Positions 1 through 20,630 of a stretch of DNA of 64,000 nucleotides are shown in pieces. Under the pieces are notes generated by a model that saw only the letters and a list, made by a program, of their open reading frames with translations, did not search any database and was not told the origin of the DNA. Every line of letters begins with the position of its first letter. The first letter of the stretch is position 1. The stretch is taken from positions 30,281,052-30,345,051 of the forward strand of contig NC_034010.1 in assembly GCF_000346465.2 (NCBI RefSeq), in the 5' to 3' direction. The DNA comes from Prunus persica (Eukaryota > Streptophyta > Magnoliopsida > Rosales > Rosaceae). Both the position numbers and the translations under genes were made by a program.

Positions 1-7641
<7,641 letters not shown>

Positions 7642-8059
7642 TGTTGGAATTAGTTTTTTACTGTGAACAATCAGATCCTGAGAGTTGGCAAGAACATTGT
7701 ACAACTTGTACTCAATAGTTCACATGGGTAGTGGGCTCATGCTATGAAAATCCACATACAGATCATGCTCATTCATTGTGCTTGCACAATATAATTTGTG
7801 GTTAATGATTCTCTTGGTCTTGTTACATTTCATGCAATTAGTATTGCTTTCCTCAATGGCTTTAGTCTTCTCTTATGTTTATCAAATGCCAGAAATTTAA
7901 TTTAGATATCGTGCTGATTCTGAAATGGATTTTTATGTGTTTGAAGGAATTTAACCTAGTTATTGAGATAAACTGCAGCAGCTGAAAAGAATTTCAAGAG
8001 TTCGTGTAAATTGATGAATGAAGTTCAGAATTTACCATGGGTTGTTGGGGTGTAAATTT

Positions 8060-8093
<34 letters not shown>

Positions 8094-9699
8094 CCCCCTA
8101 AAAAAGAAAAGAAAAAGAAAGAGTCCAAGGTTAACTAGAGGTTTCTGTGAGACTAGCTCGCTAAGTCCGCGTTGTAAGTAAGTTAAGCTGAAATTTGTTT
8201 TTAATTATATATATAGATATATAATATGAACAATGCTGAGGATTTGTTCAGTTTGAGCAAAGGAGATGTGTAAGAAGCTTAGAATTTAGTAATTCATGTT
8301 GTGCAAAATTGTGAAGAGAACAGTGTTGTAATGCAGTGGCATAATAGTGCTCACTTATGTATTTATTAAACTTTAAGTGGTTACTGGTTCATTTGTTGTT
8401 TGAATAATAGTAACTATTATTCATTTTTTTTCTTCATAAGAGTATTATTCCTTTGGTGGATACGTTTCTTTTCCTGTATTATCTGTTAAATGGTTCTGAT
8501 ATTCAGTTCTTATCAAATTGACCAAGATGCATTTGAATGTTTTTTTAACTTCGTATTACACCTGCTTCATAAGCTGGGCTCCAGCCAGGTCCCAATAATC
8601 TGGGAGGCTTGCTGCAGAACGACGACTGTAGCAAGACACCAATACTTCCTTTGCATCAATAAGATTTTATTCTTGTTTAGCATTTACCGCTTGTTATTCT
8701 CATCTTTGCATATGAAGATAAATACAATAATTTTTTAGTTTTTTTTTTCTCTGGTGTTGTTTAGTTGAATGACTGTTTATAACTTAAACTAGTTGTATTG
8801 TACGTAATAAGAGTAATGTGAGCTTTTCTTATTTTCGTCAGGCTTGCTTGGCTTGTATTCATATTCAGGTGTTGTAGTGCCCAGTGTTTTTGTGTTATGT
8901 TTTAAACCACGACTCGAAGTAGAAAGTTGAAATGGCGTATGTAACTGGAGTTATAAAATAAGTGAACTTTGTGGTGGTATTATTAGCAGTTCGAAATCTT
9001 ACTAAACTTTATTCTAGATAGAAAAACATAAAATATATTATTTCATTTAAACTAATTGTCATAAGTGATCCTATGTACGACTTTGTAATCAGGAATCGAA
9101 TCAACTACTTTTTTACCTTACTACCTTCCAAAAATACTCTTACCACTTTACAATAATTCCAAAACACCCCAAACCCTAGAAAAATAAAAACTCACACCAA
9201 GAAAAATGAAGAAAAAAGCAAAATTTAATAGCTGTTTATTAATCATTGTTGGAAAAAGCATAATTTTTCCCTTTTCAACTTGGTTGCTAGCCTCCATTTG
9301 TCTTGTTTACTTCTTATCACTGTGTCATATTTGTTTTTTTTCTTTTCTATTATATCCTACTTTTTTTTTCATCACTCGTCATATAGTATCATATATTATA
9401 TATTAGTTGTAAAATAAAGTTTTGTCAATTTGCTTTTTTACAAGTTACAACAATTTGAATCAACTCCATTCATGTGCTGGTTCTATATGGTTAGTAAATA
9501 GCTTAATGTGAATAATTCTTATCATATAGATTCCTTACTTCCTCCATTCCTGTTAAGTAAACGACCTCAATAACTTAATGAGAATCATTCTTATCATACC
9601 GATTTATGTTTTAGCTTTAAATGATAACTGCCGCATCTAGTGAGTGGGTTTTGTATTTAAATGATAAGTTTCGTATCTAAACCCTAATAATAAATGGTG
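7642..9699. other. YAK1 3' UTR and AT-rich spacer
   Basis: The YAK1 3' UTR probably occupies the first few hundred bases. A perfect CT microsatellite lies at 8061-8090, followed by a C run and an A/G-rich tract. I see no gene or recognisable element in the rest. Confidence 0.5.
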
Positions 9700-9704
9700 G
9701 TCTT

Positions 9705-11168
9705 TGTTGATGCCCAAAAAATTCACGGTTCGGCCCAAATATATTCCCGACTCAGTGCGATACCTTATCGAGAAGAAACCCAATTTGAGCACGCGAAAGT
9801 TCGTCATATGCCCTTGCACACATGTCATGCCAAGCAAATAAGCAACATGCCATGCTATAAACTTAAGTGGGCCCAAGCCACGCAAGATGTACGGAGCTTG
9901 CTTGAGCGGGTTGTGGTATGGATGGTAATAAATTGACATGAGGCCTATTGATGGGTCGAGAAATAGAAGTCCCGAGTTGCTTGGAAGCCTCGGAACTCAA
10001 GCCCATTTCTTAGGCCCAAACATGTGGGTGAACATAAAAGAGAAAAAATAGCCCATTACCTTAACCAAAGTAGCCCATTAACCCAACCAAAATAGCCCAA
10101 CAATTGATGAAGTTAGCCCATTTACTTGATAAACCAACTTATTGTCCTAGAAGGCCCAAGCAACCCAAGAAAATATCTGCAAATCTCCAACACCAAGCTG
10201 AAAAATAAAAGCCACGATGAAAGCCAAAATATACATGTGTGTAAGCTGCTGGGAGGCTCTAGCACATGGGGGGAACAAGTTTCAAGCAAAAACATCCAAA
10301 AAACCAAGGGATACTTAAACAAAACACTATTCAAACTAGTGTACATACCCATTTCTTTCCCCCCATCAGATCTAGCTATAGAAGAGGGGAGAAAAGAAGG
10401 AAGAAAGATGGCTGAAAATAGGAGTTCTTCGCTGAGGCAGTTGCGGGAAGAGCATTCAGCTCCCAAAAATCCCTGATTTTGTGAGATTGGGCAGCGGGAT
10501 TTTTTCCATTATAAGATAAGTCAAAAGAAGGGAGAAGAAATGAAGGGAAAAGCTTGGCCAAATTGAATAGAAACCATTAGGGTTTCTTGGAAAAGAATAG
10601 TTTCCAGCTCTTATAAAAAGAGGCATTTCATACCCATCATCTCAACACACATCTGGAGAGCAAGCTTTATCTCTCACCCCTGAAACCTCTGCAAGTTTGA
10701 GCCTCATCCTTCCATCTCTTCCTATTTTCCCTTTTGGTAAACTTTTCCAAAGCTTGACAGAGTTTTCGTCGAGCTGCCGGAAACTACCCAGCACACCCAC
10801 TACTTCATCATTAACTAAAACAACCACATCCAGAGAGCAAGCTTCCACTCTTACCTGCAAAACCCAGCAAATTTGTGCTCTATTCATCCTTTTTCCCCCA
10901 AGAACACATAGCTTTCTCTTAAGTGCTAAACTCATGTCAATTTTGCTTCCATGACACAAGCCTCTCATGCCAAGCTAGAAAATCTATCTATAAGCTGCTG
11001 TTATTTTTATTAGTGAAGGTAACCAAGGTGTTTCCTAAAACATCTCTGTCATTTCGAAGCATTTTTGGGGCTTGATCTTCGAACTCAGACACATGGCATA
11101 ATTCCATCAATTCGCTCCTTACGGCAGCCCAACCTATTTGTAGCTGCCGAAAGAAAAAAGCCCCTATA
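9705..11168. mobile_element. Probable solo LTR (about 1.46 kb)
   Basis: The segment starts TGTTGATGCCC and ends CCCCTATA, flanked on both sides by GTCTT (9700-9704 and 11169-11173), a candidate 5-bp target duplication. Inside are repeated AGCCCA/TAGCCCA motifs, a TATA-like CTTATAAAAAG near 10610, and after it a leader with an approximate repeat (GAGAGCAAGCTT near 10657 and 10832), as in an LTR U3-R-U5. No gag or pol lies alongside. The TA end is not the usual CA, so the boundaries are tentative. Overlapping ORFs on both strands at 10120-10480 look like chance. Confidence 0.5.
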
Positions 11169-11173
11169 GTCTT

Positions 11174-11940
11174 TTAGCACTTTAGTTAATAAATAGTTTT
11201 ATTTATTTATAAATGTTACAGTCATTATATTTAAGGAGTTGCCATTGGTATTATGAAAAGTCGTTGGAATGTAATTTCTCATTTATGTATTTGCAAAAAG
11301 AGGATTGGAGCATGATTATTTTTTTTCAAGGCTGCGATGCGAGCGCGTGAAATGTAAAGCATAGTTGGTTAACATAGTTAAGTGGTGACGTGTGGAGTGG
11401 CGGGTCCATCCATTTTTCACATATGCAGTTGTTATACTCCATGCTTTTGGCTCTTGGAACGTCAAATAATCATGGACATTACACAGGAACAAATTATGAA
11501 CAAACAAAAAAAGAAAATCGAAATATCAAAAGTTGAAAAAAAAAAAATCAAGAAAGAGGAGGAGGAGAGAGAGAGAGAGAGAGAGCAGAAGAAGTTGTGT
11601 CTAGTCTACACATAAATCAAATGGCAGGTCGCTCACCACACAAAGCCGGACCCAATCTCTTACAACCAATAGCATCCCACCATCCCATATCTCTAAACCC
11701 ACTCTTCCGCCCCCTGTTTTTTCTTTTTATTTCTATTTATTTCTGTCTTTAGCAATATATCGAATATATCGAATATCTCTATTTGTATTCAAACTTGAGA
11801 AAAAAAAAAGACCAAAAAAAAAAAAAAAAAAAACCATTCATTTCCATATCAGAGTTTCAGTTGTCAGCCTCCCCACTCCACCCACCTGTTATGCCGTTGT
11901 GCTAACTTTGGGTTCACCGTCATTCTCTTGTTTCGGTCAG
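11174..11940. other. Spacer upstream of SIGA with simple repeats
   Basis: Contains a GACGTGTGG G-box-like motif near 11387, a GA microsatellite near 11566-11584, CCAAT near 11667, and a long A tract near 11803-11833. It may hold distal SIGA promoter elements; nothing coding is seen. Confidence 0.35.
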
Positions 11941-12815
11941 CTCATAATACATATATAGAAACAACATTTCCTTCCCCTACCTGCGTCTACTGACTCATTC
12001 AATTCAGGTACGCTTATTTTCATTTCAAACTTTCTCATTTACTCAAATCCTTCCTTCCTATTCGAGTCGAGATGGTCTAAAATTGAACATTTCTCTCAAA
12101 GTTTTTTTTGGGTATGTTCTCTCTAAGTCTGTGTATATGTATGTCGAGACGTAAAAACACTGCAATCAAAATCAAAATCAAATCAAAAGCTGATTGATAG
12201 CATGAAAGTTTGAACTCCTCATGGCTTGCAATTTTAGTTTCTTTTCTTTTTCAAACGATAAGATTTGAAGCTAGGAAGACCTACCACTTTCCCACCCATC
12301 AATCCCAATGCCACTTGAATGAAATCGAGAGATTTCATGAAATGTTTTGATATTCTCTTCACCTTCATATGGCGCCTAGAAATTAGAATGGTGTCATGTT
12401 GTACCTACCAAACCAAGTACCAACAGCCAACACATAGTTACTATGGAATCTGGTTGAATTGGATACAGTGAGTTGGGGCAGAAAATAAAACCATTTCATG
12501 AAATCTTTTCCCCTTCATTTATGTTTTTTTGTTGTTGCTTCATTCTTTTGTTTCCGTTTTTCTACTTACTTGTGCTTTTCTATAACTAACCGCAAGTCTT
12601 ACTAATTGATTTGTGGCAGATCCTAGAGCAACTCAACCAATCCACTTGCTTTGCTTGCGTTAGTGTAGTGAAGCATATCTATACCTATATCTATATCTAT
12701 ATCTATATCTGTATCTATATATATATTTATCATAAAACAAGAGAACATAAGTTTTGCTTGGGTTGATTTCTCAAGAAATTGTTATGGTAATTGTATAAAC
12801 AAAAGAAGAAGCCAT
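11941..12815 (+). promoter_or_regulatory. SIGA 5' leader with a predicted UTR intron
   Basis: A TATA-like ACATATATAG lies near 11950. A likely non-coding exon ends at 12007 (TTCAG/GTACGC) and an acceptor TTGTGGCAG ends at 12619, giving a 612-bp leader intron. The second leader exon runs into the start codon and contains a TATATC hexanucleotide microsatellite at about 12676-12729. The leader structure is inferred from splice signals only. Confidence 0.45.
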
Positions 12816-15800
12816 ATGATGGCCACAGCTGCTGTTATTGGGCTTAGTACGGGGAAGAGGCTGTTGAATTCTTCCTTCTATTATTCAGATATCACAGAAA
12901 AGCTCTTTCATCTCAATGATCATCATGGGTTTTTACATTGCCATTTCTCTTCAACAAAGAATGTTGTCACTGCCAGAAAGCCTTCCAATTGCAGTTCCAG
13001 ATTTCCATCTTCGAATCGACCTCAACAGTCCATTAGGGCTCTGAAAGAACATGTACAAACTGCCTCTGCTCCTTCATCAGCCACGCAGCAATGGTTTCAG
13101 GAGCTCAACGACTTGGAGGAGGAAAGCTCTGATCTTGAATATTCAGTGGAAGCACTTCTTTTGCTACAGAAGTCTATGCTGGAAAAACAATGGAATCTTT
13201 CTTTTGAGAAAAAAGTATTAAGGGATTCAACATCAAAAACAACTGACAAGAAGATACCAGTCACTTGTTCTGGGGTATCTGCTCGTCAAAGGAGGATGAC
13301 TAGTACCAAGAGGAAAACTTTTAACAAAAGCACTTGCGTAATGCACCCTAGCACCAATAAGCCTTTGAGAGCCATTGTCAGTCCGGAGCTGCTTCAGAAT
13401 CATGTAAAGGGTTATGTGAAGGGAGTTCTAAGTGAGGATTTGCTGACTCACACTGAGGTTGTACGCCTGTCAAAGAAAATTAAAGTTGGTCTTTCCGTAG
13501 AGGAGCATAAATCAAGGTTATAACTGTTTCCTTTCAATCATGTGAATCATAAGTACTAAAGTAAGTGGGTCAATATCCAGGAAAAGAATTTCAAAGTGAT
13601 CATAGGATAAACGCTGAAGCATTGATTTATTCTTCAAAAACTAGATATACTCTAGGGAGTATGCTGCTTTTTTCATGAAGCAAATCCCTTTCAACTTGCT
13701 AAGTTATCAAACTTATCCACAAAAAGCAGGTAGTTTTTCTTTTACAAGGTGAGGAGTGTGGGTGTGTGTATTTCATTTTTCTGAAACTTTTAATTGATTA
13801 ATCTTCTGAGTAAGTTCACCCTTACGGAGACTGGTTCCTCATGCAAAAAGAAAAAGAAAATTGTTGTTATGTGGTGTTTTTCTTTCTAATCCTAATCCTT
13901 GCATTCGGATCTCCAGACTGAAGGAGAGATTGGGATGTGAGCCCTCTGATGAACAACTTGCAACTTCCTTGAGGATTTCCCGTGCTCAATTACAGTCGAA
14001 GTTGATTGAATGTAAATTGGCAAGAGAGAAGCTGGCAATGAGCAATGTTCGTTTGGTCATGTCCATTGCTCAGAGATATGATAATATGGGCGCTGAAATG
14101 GCTGACCTTATCCAGGTTATTTTCTGTTATTTTACATCAACAATGAGGCCCCGATATTTATCCAACAAATGAACCAAACTACTGTAACTCGAACAGAACG
14201 TGATTGGAATCTCATAATCTCTCATGTAGGGTGGGTTAATCGGACTACTGCGTGGGATTGAGAAATTTGATTCTTCAAAGGGGTTCAAAATTTCTACATA
14301 TGTTTACTGGTGGATACGTCAGGTAAGGTTAATGTTTTCCCTTGAAATGGTAACTATAGTGGGTAGCAATATATAGCAGATATCATCGTGCAAAACTGAC
14401 TGATTGAAAAAACTAACCCTGGATACTTTTTCCTTATATTTCAGGGTGTTTCAAGAGCACTGGTTGAAAATTCCAGAACCTTAAGACTGCCTACACATTT
14501 GCATGAGAGGTTAGGTTTAATCAGAAATGCAAAAATTAGATTGGAAGAGAAAGGAATAACTCCATCAATTGATGTAAGTATTTTTGTTATTATAGCAAGC
14601 AATTGTTGATTACCATAAATTTCAATGTTTCTTCATTTTTAATTACCACAATATTGTTGATTATCACTCTGCTCTTGCCTGATATGTGCTTACACTTCAT
14701 TATCAGAGGATCGCAGAAAGCCTGAACATGTCCAAAAAGAAAGTTAGGAATGCTACAGAGGTACTAAATGCTTGTGTTATTCTGTTTTATGCATTCCTAT
14801 GTTGTTATCTCCACGCTCACCATGCAGTTTTATAATATGTAGGCAATCAGTAAGGTTTTCTCACTTGATAGGGACGCATTCCCCTCTTTAAATGGCCTTC
14901 CAGGAGAAACTCATCATAGTGTAAGTGTTGATTACATCACCTCAATTTTTGCAATTCCGGTTTAGTAAATTTTCATTCCCATGCATGCCAGTTTTCAGCC
15001 TCGTAATTGACCTTCTCCTTTATAAATCTTTTACAGTACATTGCAGATAATCGCCTTGAGAACATCCCATGGCATGGGGTGGATGCGTGGGCATTGAAGG
15101 TAAGAAGAGGAATACATGAAAAATGTAAAACAACATGCCAAAGTGTGACCATTGTAATCAAAAGGAGATAGTTCAAGCATATCACAAAAAAATCCCATTA
15201 AAGGTCCTTAACAAAAACCACATTGATTTGATCTTATAAAGTTCATTAAATTAGTGATACTTTTATCTTAAATGTTAATTTTCACCTTTTAGAGGGCAGA
15301 AGCTTTCAGTTTTCAATTAAAATGGGAGTTAAAAATAAAAATAAAAAGAGACTATTCATCCTTTTCTTTGGTTGGATTCCAGCACTGGCACTGGAGCTGG
15401 TATATGGCACTCATCCTTTTGTTTTCCTTCAGAATATGGGTAGTTGTAAACACACCGTTTAAAATGCACCCTTAAAAGAATTCTTATTGTGTTGACAGAG
15501 AGATCATATTTCGAGTTACGTGTGTGTGTGTGTGTGTGTTGGAAGATTGGGGAAATGGGCAGTTAATGTGTGTCTATGTGTGCATTACATTTACATCACA
15601 TGTTTGTTTCTGAATTGTGAATTTTTAAAAGATTCTAAATTCTGTAGTCGTACTCCAAGAGTAGTGGAGAAAATTAACTGTGCCAGTGATATATATTTGC
15701 AGGAAGAAGTAAGCAAGCTCATAAATATGATGCTTGGGGAACGGGAGAAAGAGATCATACAGCTTTATTATGGTCTGGAAAATGAATGTCTTACTTGGGA

Positions 15801-16186
15801 AGACATTAGTAAACGGTGAGTCCAAACAAGAGCCTAAATTCAGATGTTAATATTTTGTAGTCAAAAGGGCAAAATGGAATGAAGCGCACATGATTGGAAA
15901 CACCTATGGTCTCTGTTCTGTGTGCCATAAAATCAAAACAATCAGATAACCTCTAGCTCTCTCTTCAAACTACCCAAGTCTTAATGCTAGTCATGTTTGC
16001 AATCTCCACTTGCTTCTTGCATGCATCTAACTTTTCCATCCACTTGATTTGACTATGTTATTATGTCAATTCTTCAGTATAGGATTGTCCAGAGAAAGAG
16101 TTAGGCAAGTTGGACTTGTTGCTCTAGAGAAACTGAAACATGCTGCGAGGAAAAGAGAGATGGAGGCCATGCTACTGAAACATTAA
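12816..16186 (+). CDS. SIGA: Plastid RNA polymerase sigma factor SIGA (SIG1)
   Basis: Nine exons: 12816-13516, 13917-14115, 14230-14322, 14445-14573, 14707-14760, 14843-14920, 15037-15099, 15703-15815 and 16078-16186. They join exactly in frame to 512 residues; Arabidopsis SIG1 is about 500. The first ~200 residues are a plastid transit peptide and a variable Ser/Lys-rich domain. Then come sigma-70 region 2 ([42 protein letters not shown] for -10 recognition and melting), region 3 ([10 protein letters not shown] to [15 protein letters not shown]), and region 4 ([13 protein letters not shown], then helix-turn-helix [19 protein letters not shown] for the -35 element). The N-terminal MATAAVIGL matches SIG1 rather than SIG2-6. 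It directs the bacterial-type plastid polymerase to photosynthesis promoters. Two adjacent ATGs (12816, 12819) are possible starts; the second aligns with Arabidopsis. Confidence 0.95.
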
Positions 16187-16955
16187 TTTGGTCTGTTGTA
16201 TTTGAGACACCACAATGCATGTACATATATACACGAGAGGACGAGACAATTGTACCTTGAAGTTGTTTTCAGGTTTGAGATAGTATAGAAGGAAGTAGAG
16301 GGTCCATGACCTGACCCTAAACGTTCTGTAACAAGACCAGAAATCAATCACTAAGAGCTCATGAGTTGGAGCCCAGAATTTTTTGCATGAATTATCTTTG
16401 GAGAGAAACTATCTTAGGTGTTGGTCATGTTTTATTAGTTATGATGATAAGGATTTTCCCCGGCGCCTTGATCTACAGGCCTGCTCATTTCATATATACA
16501 AGCAAGCAATAATGTTTCATGATAAGTCTGACCTAGATAAGTTTTTGTAATTGACAAGTAAGTTCTATTCTCTCTTTCTCCTTCTCTGTGCATGCACTTA
16601 CTTGGGAAGAGTCCGAGCCAAATTAGCTGCAACAGTTTTTTATATATTTTATTTTTAATAATATTTTATTTTTCTTTCCATTTTCTACCCAAAATGGTAG
16701 TAAACTCAGATAAAAGAAAGAGGGGTGCAAGGATGTATCTCAAATTTTGAATGATGCGTAAATGTCGAAAAAGCTTCACCTTCCACTTTCCAATTCATGT
16801 TCCTTTTCCTTTTCTAATTCCTAAACTTTTGGATCCAGGAAAGTTTTTCTCCTGCTTAAAACGTACGTTTTGCGTTAAATATCCAATATCCAATACACAG
16901 ATGGACAACAATATCGTGTAGGAAGAGCAAAAGCAAGAAACAAATATCTATTTTC

Positions 16956-16963
16956 CACGTGTC
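16956..16963 (+). promoter_or_regulatory. G-box/ABRE-like motif upstream of MEX1
   Basis: CACGTGTC lies about 180 bp before the MEX1 start codon. The CACGTG core binds bZIP and bHLH factors, including light and ABA regulators. Function here is inferred from motif and position only. Confidence 0.4.
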
Positions 16964-17066
16964 GTATGGAGATACGCTCATCTGACACACCCCCAATCTC
17001 CACCTGCAAGTGTTGGGTTGCTCTTTTCTTTTCTGAGCTCAGTTCTTGAGTTGAGAGTGCAACCTC

Positions 17067-17068
<2 letters not shown>

Positions 17069-17118
<50 letters not shown>
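17069..17118 (+). repeat. CT microsatellite just upstream of the MEX1 start
   Basis: An uninterrupted (CT)n tract of about 50 bp ends 19 bp before the ATG, in the presumed 5' UTR. Pyrimidine tracts in plant leaders can affect transcription and are length-polymorphic. Confidence 0.85.
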
Positions 17119-17121
<3 letters not shown>

Positions 17122-17137
17122 CAAATCAAAGAAATCA

Positions 17138-18601
17138 ATGGCCAAGTGTCTCGTGGTGCCCTATTCCTATTCCTCTACTGGAACTAGAAGTAGAACAAGA
17201 AGTAGCGGTAGCGCCAGCACTAGCAAGCCACCTGGACTGCAAGTACAATTGCAACATCATCATCTCAAATATTCCTTGATCCAACAAAACTCTCTATCAG
17301 ACTCCGCCCAATGCTACTACAACACCCACACCTTGCTTCGCCGCCGAATTCTCTGCGCTCTCGACTCTGACGTCCCTCACCCTCTTCATCATCAGGTTCA
17401 GGTACTCTCTCTCTCCCCCCCCGCGGCTCCCCAATACACACAAACTACGCATTTCAGCAATGCATTCCTAATAGTAATCCATAACAATTGCACCTTGTTC
17501 ACTTCTTTTCTGCCTATGCGTAAGCGTATTTATGTAAAACAATATAAACCGTTATTTTTTTCCAATTTCAAACTCCAATTAATTATTGCTATCGTTTTCT
17601 TAATTTATTCTCTCTTTTAAAGAAAGTCAACATATAATTTCAATTTCTTTCAGATTCCTATGCTCTTCCCAGTAACCAAACCTATACACAAACAATTTAT
17701 GTAGTGATTTCCATTTAAAATTTCGTATGAGCCCTTAATTTGGGTTCAAAATGCTGATGTTTCAAAATTGTTTTTTGGAATCTCTGCAATGGATCGGTGA
17801 AATTCAAGAGCAATAAAAGTTTCGAGCAATGGGACTCCTGGACAGCAAAATTCTCTGGTGCATCAAATATCCCATTTCTGTTACTGCAAATGCCTCAGAT
17901 CATACTCAATGCCCAAAATCTTCTGGCAGGAAATAAAGCTGCACTTTTGGCAGTCCCATGGCTGGTAGTACTTTGCACCGGCTTACTTGTTATAATATAG
18001 CAGCGCCTTTTTCTGATTTCTATTTTCTTGGCTATTATCTTAGATGCCCTTTACAAGCTGAAAACTTGTCCCAGTCAGACCAAAACAACAATAAGAGGAA
18101 GACAGAAACAAAATTTGTCTCAATAACAATATAACATATATCCCATTTAGCTAAGTTGACTAAGCTCTAACACTTATAAGCTCTATGTGCCTAAACGTGC
18201 AAGATTTGAACATACATATTTCTTTTCTTACACATCTCAGCAACCAAACAGCTCATAGGCTTTTAATTACCTAAGGGAGGGAATGTTGTAAATGCAGGGA
18301 ATGTTTACTGGTTTGCTTGGAAACCTTTCACTGCTTTCATATTTTGCAAAGAAGAGAGAGAAGGAGGCGATTGTGGTGCAGACATTGGGCGTAGTTTCCT
18401 TATATGCGGTTTTTGCTCAACTTTCCATGGCAGAAGCGATGCCTCTACCTTACTTTGTGATCACCTCTGTGGTTGTGGCAACTGGTCTTGTTTTGAATTT
18501 CTTGAATTACTTTGGTCTGCTTAATGCTGGAATCTGGCGCTTCTGGGAAGATTTTATTACTGTTGGCGGGCTATCAGTTCTTCCCCAAGTGATTTTCTCT
18601 G

Positions 18602-18644
<43 letters not shown>

Positions 18645-20630
18645 GATTTTCTTGTTAATAATTTTGTTACAGATTATGTGGTCTACGTTTGTTCCGTATA
18701 TACCCAACAGTATCTTGCCTGGAGTATTTGCTTTTCTTGTTGCTCTGGTGGCTGTTATTATGGTAAGTTTGGCCCCATGTTGAGTTATATTTTGACTTTT
18801 GGTCCTTTTTTTTTTTTTTTGAGGTCCTTTCCTATTGAAAGGGGCGATAGCATATTAAACTCACACACACAACACGGATGCTAGGACTCGAACCCAGGAC
18901 CTTGCCCGAGGGAGTAAATACTCCAAACCACTACACTAGTGGGTCCTTTGCGACTTTTGGTCCTTTGATGTATTAAGATATAATTCCTCAGAAATTGTGT
19001 GATCAACATGTTGATAGTGTGTGTTACACATAAAATGTGCATGAACTTCCTTGTTTCTGAGATTAAATAAGACACTCATTTGAAGTGATCTCTCATATGC
19101 CTTATATGTAAATGCATTTCCTAGTTTCATCAGGTGGAGTAGATCTGTTAATGGCCTCTTTTGTTTCTGGTGGTTTCTAGGTCTAAATACAATCTGTTAA
19201 AATCAAGACTAGACTAGAAAACGCAGGGATGCAATCATTGTATGTATGCCAAAAAGAACCAGAAGTTGTTTTGAGATCTCCTTATTCGCTGTCTGTTAGT
19301 AATACGGATCACAGTCCTTTGATCATGGAATTAAATATCTTTTTTGTTTTATATAATGATTGTATGACAACTATATGAAAATAATTAATCACAGACCTTT
19401 ACCACTTAAATCATTGTAGGATATAATCAATTGACTTTTGCTTACGGTGTAAGATTGCCTTTTGAGAGGACGCATTAAATGGGTAGGCCTTAAAAATGCT
19501 TATTTTGTTTACTCTTAAGTCAAAGAATCTTATTCTGTTACTTGAATCGTGGCATAGTCAATTGATTAAAGGGGACCTGCTTTGAAGTTAACCTCGTCTT
19601 TAACATGAGTGATGCGTGTTTTTTTATCATCTGAAATGAGAAAAACTTTTAACTCTTTTTCCTTTTAATTTCTCAACTTTCTTTGCAAAGCTAAGATAGA
19701 AATACAGGAGGACACTCTATCGTGCATCTTTTTAGAATCTGCTTATATTTGCAGGCGCGATTGGGGAAACTCTCTGCAAAAGGCATCAAATTTGTTGGAG
19801 CTATATCTGGATGGACAGCTACACTTCTTTTCATGTGGATGCCAATTTCGCAAATGGTACTGTTTTAGAATTTCTAGTGTAAATTTTTGTATACATCTGA
19901 CACCAATTGGTGCTTTCTGTTCAGTGGACAAATTTCCTAAATCCTGACAACATCAAAGGTTTATCAGCTTTCTCGATGTTGCTTGCAATGATTGGAAATG
20001 GACTTATGATCCCACGTGCCCTTTTTATTCGTGATTTTATGTGGTAATTATCTTTTTCAATGTACTTCTTAAACTGCTCTAGTGGTTGATCTATCTGTTG
20101 ATTTAATAATGCGTTTATATTACTGAGTTTAAGTAAGAATAACGGTAAACAATGACTGCAGGTTCACTGGTTCTACCTGGGCTTCTTTGTTTTATGGATA
20201 TGGGAATATCGTGTGCTTGTATTGGTAATTGTTCCTGATTTATGGTTATTCATAGTTTCTAATGTTCTTTTGGTAGAAAGTTTGATCTCTACTAAGAAAC
20301 GGTATCTTATTTGTAATTCCAGGTTCAACAGTATCAGCAAGGAATTTTTCTTAGCAGCAACAGCTGGTTTGATTTTGTGGATAGGTTGTTTCTTTTTCCA
20401 GTATTATCAATTCTTACATCATCCCCCTCTGAAAAACGATAGTATCAGCAAAGAAAATAATCAGATCTAATATGAACATTTTCTCACTTTATGCTTAGGC
20501 CGATTAAGCATTCGGCATAACGAGCTCTGATATTTTTCTCCTTACAGGAATGACTCTATGGAGAGATGCTGATGTCTATGGATACAACTCACCTTTCACA
20601 TCTTTGAAAGAGTTAGTTTCTGGGTCCTAA
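17138..20630 (+). CDS. MEX1: Maltose excess protein 1, plastid envelope maltose exporter
   Basis: Nine exons: 17138-17401, 17809-17964, 18298-18588, 18673-18762, 19755-19856, 19925-20043, 20162-20224, 20323-20384 and 20548-20630. They give about 409 residues; Arabidopsis MEX1 is about 415. The first ~90 residues are Ser/Arg-rich with low conservation, as in a transit peptide. The rest is a multi-span membrane protein with family motifs EQWDSWTAKFSG, MPQIILNAQNLL, LLGNLSLLSYFAKKREKEA, WSTFVP, MWTNFLNPDNIKGLS and the C-terminal SLKELV. It exports maltose from starch breakdown at night across the inner plastid envelope. Exon 1 could end 6 bases earlier, also in frame. The exon 2 acceptor is uncertain: the first AG after the last in-frame stop is at 17807-17808, and the open frame upstream reads VKFK, which resembles the Arabidopsis protein. 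A SINE sits in the 18763-19754 intron. Confidence 0.93.
18603..18639 (+). repeat. CT microsatellite in a MEX1 intron
   Basis: A run of CT dinucleotides fills much of the short 84-bp intron (18589-18672) between two membrane-segment exons. It may double as the polypyrimidine tract of the acceptor at 18672. Confidence 0.85.
18809..18951 (-). mobile_element. tRNA-derived SINE in a MEX1 intron
   Basis: On the minus strand the element reads from about 18951 with an A-box-like AGTGTAGTGGTTTGGAG and a B-box GGTTCGAGTCC, then a short tail ending in poly(A), seen as poly(T) at 18806-18820 on the + strand. It is flanked by a perfect 15-bp direct repeat, GACTTTTGGTCCTTT, at 18794-18808 and 18952-18966. 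The Pol III boxes, A tail and long target duplication are the marks of a SINE moved by LINE machinery. Confidence 0.88.

Noticed and set aside
10122..10476. Pair of fully overlapping 114-116 codon ORFs on opposite strands
   Set aside because: No recognisable domain, located in a probable solo LTR, and no splice or promoter support.
18809..18951. tRNA gene on the minus strand
   Set aside because: A- and B-box-like motifs are present but there is no cloverleaf or acceptor stem; the poly(A) tail, target duplication and second copy make it a SINE.
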